From assembly GCA_902805845.1 (NCBI GenBank), contig CADCUI010000007.1:1-54190 (forward strand): a DNA stretch of 54,190 bases, in the 5' to 3' direction. Below the pieces are notes generated by a model. The model worked only from the letters and a program-made list of their open reading frames with translations. It was not told the DNA's origin and did no database searches. The position numbers and the translations under genes are program-made. Source of the DNA: an uncultured Nocardioidaceae bacterium (lineage in GTDB: Bacteria; Actinomycetota; Actinomycetes; Propionibacteriales; Nocardioidaceae). Below, in pieces: positions 48,808-54,190 of this stretch (within the stretch, counting starts at the first letter, position 1; every line of letters starts with the position of its first letter).

Positions 48808-51441
48808 TCAGCCGCGACCCTGCTGCAACTGGTCGTTCCCGAGGCCGCCGACGAGCCGGTCCGCGCCGTTCCCGCCTCGCAGGACGTCGTCACCGGACCC
48901 CCCGAAGAGGACGTCGTCGCCGTTGCCGCCCGACACCTCGTCGTCGCCGGCCCCTGCGCAGACCGTGTCCGTGCCCTGGGCGCCGAGAACGCGGTCGTCC
49001 CCACCCAGCGCCATGATCACGTCGGACCCGTCGGTGCCCTCGATGAGGTCGCCGCCGTTGGTGCCGAGGATCGTCGGGACCAGCCCGTCGCAGCGGTAGT
49101 CCTCCGGTCGCGGGGCCCGCAGGTCCAGCCCCAGCACGAGGGGGTCGTGGTCGCTGGAGCGGTAGGGGTTCGATGCGTAGAGGGCCGGGTCACCGACGTA
49201 CTGGTAGGCGTAGGACTCGACCGCATTGATGTTCCAGTGCACGAGGTCCGTGACCTTCTCGGCCAACGGCTTGGTGGCCAGCGCGTGGTCGAGCGAGCCG
49301 GACATCTCGTCGTACACGTAGCTGTAGCGACCGGCGTCGAACACCTCGCCGAGGTTGACGAACCCTGCGTCGCGCAGCCTCTGGATCGGGTCCTCCATCG
49401 TGTAGGCGTTGAAGTCGCCGAGCAGCAGCACGTCGTCGTCCTCGGTCTCCGCCTTCAGCTCCTCCACGAACGCCGCCAGCGAGGAAGCCTGACGGACGCG
49501 GTCGCCGTTCCACGCGCCCTGGCCGTCACCGACGTCGGCGTTGTCGCCGGTGGCACCGTCGCCGGAGCCCTTGGACTTCAGGTGGTTCGCCACCACTGTG
49601 AAGACGTCGTCCTCGGCCTTGAACGTCTGCGCGACGGGCTCACGGGCGTTGAACCAGACCTCCTCGTCGACGAGACCGACCGGGTCGCCGACCGGCTCCA
49701 CCACACCGGGCTTGTAGATGACCGCGTTGCGGATCGCGTCCCGCTTCACGTCGTACAGCTCATCGGGCAGCGGCACGTAGGCCCACGTCTCGTCGCCCCC
49801 GGTGTGCGCGTTGAGGCGGTCGACGAGATCGGCGAGCGCGAGGTCGGCGTCGCGGACCGAGGTGCCGGCCCGCTTGTCGTCGTAGCCGGTGGAGTCGGTG
49901 TCCTCGATCTCCATGAGCGTCACGACGTCGGCACCGAGGCCAAGGATCGCCGGGACGATCTTTCCGGCCTGCTTCTCCAGCTGGGTCTGGCTCGTCGCCC
50001 CGCGCCCGACCCCACCGAACGTGAGGAAGTAGTTGAGCACGTTGAAGGCACCGACCTGGACGTCGCCGCCGACGTCGCCCGGCTTCGCGGTCCGGGTGTT
50101 CTGCGGCGCGAACACGCCGTTGGCCGTGCCGTCGGCCGGCTGCAGCCGCCACTCGGCGTAGCCGTAGCCGAGCACGAGGGGCTCGGTGAAGGTCAGCTCG
50201 TCACCGACGCGCACCGGCGTGGTCGCGGACAGGTACGGACGCGTGGAGCTGTTGACCCGGTTGTCGGAACCGTCGTCGAGGACGATCCTGCGCAGCACGT
50301 TCTGCTCCGCGATGGTGTCGGCCTCGCGGGTGCCCGGACGGGCCAGCTCCGTCGGCTGCACCAGCAGTCCACCCTCGGAGAGCATCAGCTCGCCGTAGCT
50401 CGTCAGTGCGTACACCTCGCTCACGGTCAGGGTGTCGACGGGAGCCACGAGCATGCCTTCGAAGGGCTCGCGCTCGGCGTCGGTCGCCGGCAGGTCGAGC
50501 GAGGCCGGGGCCGGGAGGTCGGTCCGGTCGCCCTCGGTGCAGACCTCGGCGTCGTCGCCGGCGCTGACCTGGGTCTGGCGGAACCGGTCGGAGACCGAAC
50601 CGGTCACGGCGACGGTGTCGCCGAGGTCCACCTGCGCGTCGCTGAAGACGAAGATGCCGTCGGAGGTGGCGTCGTCACCGTCGCCGGCGTCCTGGAGGTA
50701 GAACCCCTGGTAGCCCGGGAGGTCGCCCACGACGACGCCCCGGACGGTGACCGTCCGGCCGGCCATCGCGGCGGCGTCCTCGGAGCCCTGTACCGCGCCG
50801 ACGACGGTGGGCTCGATCTCGCACGGCCGCGGGCCGGTGTCCGGCTCACTCGTCACGGTCGGGTTCACCTGCCCCCGGGTGCTCGAGGCCGGTCCCTGCC
50901 AGCCGAGCTCGCCGGTGGTGTCGTCGTACACACGCGACAGCGACTGCCCAACGGGAGTGCTCGTGGTCTCCGCGACGCCGATGTCGGTGCTGGTCCGGCC
51001 GGCGGCAGGACCGGCGGCCGCGGTCATCGGCCCCTCATAGGAGAGGAACTCGAGAACGGTCCCGTCCTGGACGAGGGCGACGCCGTCGGGCGAACCGTTC
51101 TGGAGCCCGTCCTTGGGGTAGTCCACGACCACCACCGCGGGTGCGTCGGCGGGAGCCGTGACGACCGGCACCGCGGGTGCAGCGGGCACTGTGTACGGCG
51201 CGTTGTTGCCGCCGTTGTAGCGGACGATCTCCAGCCCTGCCGAGCTGGTGCCAGCCGGGACCTGGATCTCGACGAACTCGCCGGTGTCGTCGCCCACGTT
51301 GTCGTAGTGGATCTCCGAGACGAACGGCGTGGTGGGCAGGGCTGCGTAGGAGGCCGCGGAGAGGCCGGGCGCAACCGTGAGCGCAGTGGCGGCCAGGCTG
51401 AAGGCCACGCCGAGCGAGGCTGTGCGGGTTCCTGAATGCAC
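48808..51441 (-). CDS. Secreted ExeM/NucH-type nuclease with lamin-tail and RTX repeats
   Basis: 877 residues. The GTG 51441 start gives a signal peptide ending near SAASYA. Domains in order: lamin-tail domain (FVSEIHYDNVGDDTGEFVEIQVP), an OB-like region (VTVRGVVVGDLPGYQGFYLQDAGDGDD), an endonuclease/exonuclease/phosphatase domain from about residue 500 with MEIEDTDSTGYDD, LLLGDFNAYTMEDPI, MSGSLDHALAT and SSDHDPLVLGL, and C-terminal glycine-rich RTX nonapeptides (GGDDRVLG, GGNGDDVLFGGSGDDVL) that bind Ca. Family members degrade extracellular DNA, including DNA in biofilms. Confidence 0.9.
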   Translation of the reverse strand: MHSGTRTASLGVAFSLAATALTVAPGLSAASYAALPTTPFVSEIHYDNVGDDTGEFVEIQVPAGTSSAGLEIVRYNGGNNAPYTVPAAPAVPVVTAPADAPAVVVVDYPKDGLQNGSPDGVALVQDGTVLEFLSYEGPMTAAAGPAAGRTSTDIGVAETTSTPVGQSLSRVYDDTTGELGWQGPASSTRGQVNPTVTSEPDTGPRPCEIEPTVVGAVQGSEDAAAMAGRTVTVRGVVVGDLPGYQGFYLQDAGDGDDATSDGIFVFSDAQVDLGDTVAVTGSVSDRFRQTQVSAGDDAEVCTEGDRTDLPAPASLDLPATDAEREPFEGMLVAPVDTLTVSEVYALTSYGELMLSEGGLLVQPTELARPGTREADTIAEQNVLRRIVLDDGSDNRVNSSTRPYLSATTPVRVGDELTFTEPLVLGYGYAEWRLQPADGTANGVFAPQNTRTAKPGDVGGDVQVGAFNVLNYFLTFGGVGRGATSQTQLEKQAGKIVPAILGLGADVVTLMEIEDTDSTGYDDKRAGTSVRDADLALADLVDRLNAHTGGDETWAYVPLPDELYDVKRDAIRNAVIYKPGVVEPVGDPVGLVDEEVWFNAREPVAQTFKAEDDVFTVVANHLKSKGSGDGATGDNADVGDGQGAWNGDRVRQASSLAAFVEELKAETEDDDVLLLGDFNAYTMEDPIQRLRDAGFVNLGEVFDAGRYSYVYDEMSGSLDHALATKPLAEKVTDLVHWNINAVESYAYQYVGDPALYASNPYRSSDHDPLVLGLDLRAPRPEDYRCDGLVPTILGTNGGDLIEGTDGSDVIMALGGDDRVLGAQGTDTVCAGAGDDEVSGGNGDDVLFGGSGDDVLRGGNGADRLVGGLGNDQLQQGRG

Positions 51442-51777
51442 GAAGGAGGTCCTTCCCGAGCGAATGGGACGGAAGCACCATATGCACCCGAACGGACCGC
51501 AACCAACTACGGGCGGACGGACACGAGGTGAACACTCGAGGCGCGTGCTCCGTGTGCTCCATCGCGAGCTCACCCTCGAGTCCACCAGCCGTCCGGCACG
51601 CCACCCGACCCCCAGACCCAAGGACCGGATCCATGATCTCGGTCCGGTCTGTGCGGATCTCCGGCGAGCCTTCTTGCAGGATGCGGATCCCGTCGCCGTT
51701 CGTGGCCGGGCCTTCACTGTCCGGTGAGAGGTCCCGACGCAGCGTCACGATGGTGAGCACGCTTAGGTGGCTGATCG
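51442..51777. promoter_or_regulatory. Intergenic region upstream of the nuclease
   Basis: 336 bases without a convincing gene. Next to the nuclease start is a perfect inverted repeat GAAGGA-GG-TCCTTC (51442-51455), which would fold in the 5' end of the mRNA. A second inverted repeat ACCGGA...TCCGGT spans 51624-51648. Short open frames here look like chance frames in GC-rich DNA. The promoter of the nuclease should lie in this gap. Confidence 0.5.
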
Positions 51778-52458
51778 TCAGCCGAGCCGTGCGGTGGCCC
51801 GGCGCAGCGTGCGCTCCGAGAGGCGCGCGGTCGGTCCGATGAGCGCCCGGTAGGGGAGCCGCACGGACCAGGCGGGTAGACGCGGGTGACGTTCCTCGAG
51901 GGCGACGCGCGCGCGAAGGTGTTGCTTACCCGCGGCCCTCGGTTGCTCTCGACGGAAGTCGAGGCTCGCCAGGTGCTTGACGTTCTTGTAGCCGTACTGG
52001 CTCGGGGAGACGAGCCTCAGTGGGGCGCCGTGCCGGGCATCGAGGGGTGCGCCGTCGAGGTGCGTCGCGAGGAGCACGTCCGCTGCGGTGAGGTCGTTCC
52101 ATACGAGGGTGGTCGTGCAACCGTCGGCGCCTCGGGCGACGACGTACGGCGCCGGCGGCTTGGTGATCCCGACAGCGGCCAGCACCTCCCGAAGGGGGAC
52201 ACCGCGCCAGACGAGCTCGGTGACGCTCCAGGTCGTCACGCAGTGGAAGTCCGCTGTCACGTCTCGGGGTCCGAGCCCTTCGAGCATTTGACCCGTGACG
52301 CGGGCGAGGGCCTCGCCCTCGACAGTGATCTCCAGTGACGGCACCGCCGGACCGCTCGGCGGTGGGAGGAAGGGGTTGTCGCTGAAGCGGGGCATCCGGG
52401 TGAGAAGGCGCTGCCCCGGGGGGAGTCCGTCTGCTCGACTCGGCCAGTAGCGGGTCAT
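51778..52458 (-). CDS. Sulfite-oxidase-like molybdopterin-domain protein
   Basis: 226 residues. It carries the oxidoreductase molybdopterin-binding fold with DFHCVTTWSVTELVWRGVPLREVL, where the Cys is the expected Mo ligand. Further family phrases are YVVARGADGCTTTLVWNDL and APLRLVSPSQYGYKNVKHLASLDF. It lacks a Tat signal, so it probably stays in the cytoplasm. ATG 52458 overlaps the previous stop (ATGA), the last gene of a coupled row of four. Confidence 0.88.
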   Translation of the reverse strand: MTRYWPSRADGLPPGQRLLTRMPRFSDNPFLPPPSGPAVPSLEITVEGEALARVTGQMLEGLGPRDVTADFHCVTTWSVTELVWRGVPLREVLAAVGITKPPAPYVVARGADGCTTTLVWNDLTAADVLLATHLDGAPLDARHGAPLRLVSPSQYGYKNVKHLASLDFRREQPRAAGKQHLRARVALEERHPRLPAWSVRLPYRALIGPTARLSERTLRRATARLG

Positions 52459-53144
52459 GCGCGGGACCGGCGGTCAATGGCTGCCAGCCAGCTGCGACGG
52501 ATGAGTCCGCTAGGACCGCGGATGATGAGCCAGTAGCGGCCGAAGGCGCGACGCGCAGCGCGGTCAGTGGCTACGATCCGCGTCTCGGTGGTCACGAGAG
52601 TGGTGGTGCCGCTCTCCACCACCTGCAGCGAGAACGCGACCTTCACGGTCCCGGCATCTTCGTGCTGAAAGAAGGCCTGTCCATCGTCGAGGGGCACGGG
52701 AGAGTTGTCGGTCGGCGACCAGAATCGGCCAGCTGCGCCGTAGATCGCCACCGCACGGCCGCCGGTGACGCCCGCGTCGCGGTAGAGCTCGACGAACCCC
52801 TCCTCTTCGAACACTTCAAGGAACGGTGCGGCGTCCGCTGTGAGCAATTTCGTCCGCCGGCCGGTGAGGATTTGAGGAAGTGACCGCACTGTCATGAGAG
52901 GCGTGAGCAGCCGGATCTCTGCCGGGGTGACCGACGTTGCCGCAGTCCAGACAGCCTCGGCCGGCGCCTGGACCGTCCGGTGGTGCCGCTCGGAGAAGTC
53001 GGGGGTTCGGATGAACGCGTCGAGCGGGCTCGGCGCCGGGCGGAGCGACAGCGGGGGTGAGGTCAGGGTGTGCTGTCGGCGAGGCCGCAGTGTCCATGCC
53101 GCCACCAAGCCGGTGATGCCGGCACCGACCACGACGATCTTCAC
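52455..53144 (-). CDS. SRPBCC-like protein with a vestigial Rossmann N terminus (chimera)
   Basis: 229 residues. Residues 1-20 read KIVVVGAGITGLVAAWTLRP, exactly the dinucleotide-binding start of an FAD amine-oxidase-like enzyme, but the fold stops there. After a Pro/Leu-rich joint the rest (about 45-229) is a START/SRPBCC-like ligand-binding domain beginning HHRTVQAPAEAVWTAATSV. GTG 53144 overlaps the upstream stop (GTGA), and there is no other start before the SRPBCC part. A deletion that fused the first codons of a flavoprotein gene to the next gene would explain it. Confidence 0.75.
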   Translation of the reverse strand: MKIVVVGAGITGLVAAWTLRPRRQHTLTSPPLSLRPAPSPLDAFIRTPDFSERHHRTVQAPAEAVWTAATSVTPAEIRLLTPLMTVRSLPQILTGRRTKLLTADAAPFLEVFEEEGFVELYRDAGVTGGRAVAIYGAAGRFWSPTDNSPVPLDDGQAFFQHEDAGTVKVAFSLQVVESGTTTLVTTETRIVATDRAARRAFGRYWLIIRGPSGLIRRSWLAAIDRRSRA

Positions 53145-53641
53145 GAGGTGACCCCCGGTAGCTGGTTGCGCTGCGCTTCCGTGAAGCCCGTCTTCCGGGG
53201 CCGGTCGCTGACCGATGCACTCCGGGCGAGGACGACGCTGAGAACCAACATGATGAGCGTGTACGGCCCCCACCCGAAGCGCTCCCACGGGCTGGAGGAG
53301 GCGAAGTTCATCAGCACACCCACACCCAGGAAGGCAACCACGACCCAGATACCCACCCGAGAGACAACCTCCGGGACGGGAACGAGCGTGTGCCCTCCTC
53401 TGGCTAGCACCACCGTCACGGCGAAGAGCCACACGACCGCGGCGACGCCGGTCACGAGTCGAAGAGCGGTGGGGAGCTGGCCGGGGTTCGCTCCCCCCAG
53501 AGCAGCCACGCCGAAGGGCGCACCGAAGGTGAGGGCGGCTTGGAACGCCACCACAACCATGAGGCCACCCGCAAGCATGACAGCTACTCGGGGACGGACG
53601 GGTCGGTGTTGGGGAAGTCGTGGCTTCGTCTTGGTGATCAT
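53141..53641 (-). CDS. Four-helix membrane protein, unknown function
   Basis: 166 residues from ATG 53641, which overlaps the preceding stop (ATGA). Four hydrophobic segments lie near 20-45, 57-80, 96-116 and 128-146. No catalytic motif is recognised. Position in the coupled row with a molybdopterin-domain protein suggests a membrane partner, which is inference. Confidence 0.78.
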   Translation of the reverse strand: MITKTKPRLPQHRPVRPRVAVMLAGGLMVVVAFQAALTFGAPFGVAALGGANPGQLPTALRLVTGVAAVVWLFAVTVVLARGGHTLVPVPEVVSRVGIWVVVAFLGVGVLMNFASSSPWERFGWGPYTLIMLVLSVVLARSASVSDRPRKTGFTEAQRNQLPGVTS

Positions 53642-54190
53642 GATGACCCGCCCACGAGTTGGTGCGAATTGGTGACGGTGGGACGCCCGGCAGGAGTGGT
53701 GAGAATGCTTACCGGGCGGAAGCCCTTGACGATGAGCCACACCGCGAGAGTGATCTCCCATGCGAACACGGGCAGAGCGACGACGAGGCCCAGGGTGGAC
53801 GTCTGCTCATAGGCGCCGAACATCACCGCGATCGCGGAGAGAAAGATCAGTGCCCCGCCTATCAGCCCGAGCACGGCGATGACGCGGGGCACCAGGCCCG
53901 ATGAGTACATCAGGTAGGCCAGGAGCAGCGAGGCGGCACCGAGGGCGAAGTTCGGTCCGAACAGGAATGTCCAGTCGTGCAGGGATAACAGCGAGGAGCC
54001 GATGGGGGCGAGCGAATCGGGGTCGACGTCCGCGTTCCCGGCGTACTGCTGGCGAACCGAGACGATAGACAGGAGGCTGAGGATCCCGACGAGAATAGCT
54101 ACCGCCTCCAGCACGCGAGACATGACGAAGGCAAGCGCGACCACCTCGTTCTGCCGTTTCACGATCGGATACAGCGTGACGGCGGTGCCG
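53638..54190 (-). CDS. DUF4386-like membrane protein, N terminus beyond the window
   Basis: The frame runs through the right edge without a start that fits: residues before the first GTG (54162) continue TLYPIVKRQNEVVALAFVMSRVLEA, a match to the conserved first loop of DUF4386 proteins. Five membrane helices are visible. The C terminus ends NSHQLVGGSS with a stop at 53638 that overlaps the next gene. It is probably the first gene of the coupled row, or preceded by another outside the window. Confidence 0.8.
   Translation of the reverse strand, partial: GTAVTLYPIVKRQNEVVALAFVMSRVLEAVAILVGILSLLSIVSVRQQYAGNADVDPDSLAPIGSSLLSLHDWTFLFGPNFALGAASLLLAYLMYSSGLVPRVIAVLGLIGGALIFLSAIAVMFGAYEQTSTLGLVVALPVFAWEITLAVWLIVKGFRPVSILTTPAGRPTVTNSHQLVGGSS

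Noticed and set aside
48727-51435. A 902-residue open frame on the plus strand
   Set aside because: It mirrors the nuclease gene on the minus strand, which has a signal peptide, catalytic motifs and RTX repeats; the mirror frame has none.
53638-54190. Pseudogene call for the DUF4386-like gene
   Set aside because: The frame is intact up to the window edge; its missing N terminus is explained by truncation of the window, not by a mutation.

Overview
The window is high-GC actinobacterial chromosome. Extreme GC bias at third codon positions, many GTG starts, 4-bp ATGA/GTGA gene overlaps, an RpfB-type resuscitation factor and a bacterial protein O-mannosyltransferase all fit Actinomycetes. The gene content is closest to what I would expect of a Nocardioidaceae-like organism, which is inference without a database search.

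The backbone is a housekeeping locus that I recall, from memory, as conserved in similar order in Mycobacterium and Streptomyces. It runs mostly on the minus strand: a possible FtsB-like start, eno, mazG, a SurA-like lipoprotein and mfd (1-11032); then pth, rplY, prs, glmU and tRNA-Gln (27440-31607); then ABC-F, ispE, ksgA, rpfB, tatD and rsmI, with a divergent pmt (33040-41633). Two accessory segments interrupt it.

Segment one (1681-4341, plus strand) lies between eno and an M15 peptidase gene. It holds a small methyltransferase, a coiled-coil protein and a LicD-like nucleotidyltransferase fused to a second copy of the same methyltransferase domain. It looks like a surface-glycan decoration cassette.

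Segment two (11176-27181) lies between mfd and pth. It holds a LigD-type primase-polymerase, a Tat/lipoprotein glycoside-hydrolase-like protein, a Wzx-like flippase, a Wzz/BY-kinase, a three-gene operon (APH-like kinase plus two sulfotransferases), two paralogous secreted delta-60/beta-propeller-like proteins, a LamG-like secreted protein, a CysQ-type PAP phosphatase and an initiating polyprenyl-phosphate glycosylphosphotransferase. Together these suggest export of a sulfated surface polysaccharide: the transferase starts the lipid-linked chain, the flippase and BY-kinase export it and set chain length, the sulfotransferases modify it, and CysQ removes the inhibitory PAP by-product. No Wzy polymerase and no ordinary glycosyltransferase is present, so other parts must lie elsewhere.

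The right part (41683-54190) is accessory: a four-helix membrane protein, DUF3140 and HVA1-type stress proteins, a lipoprotein, a two-component system whose kinase is fused to a DUF4173-like membrane domain, a CapA lipoprotein, a small methyltransferase, a secreted LTD-nuclease-RTX protein, and a translationally coupled four-gene operon (DUF4386-like, membrane protein, SRPBCC chimera, molybdopterin-domain protein) that runs off the window edge. No rRNA, CRISPR array, IS element, integrase or prophage was recognised.
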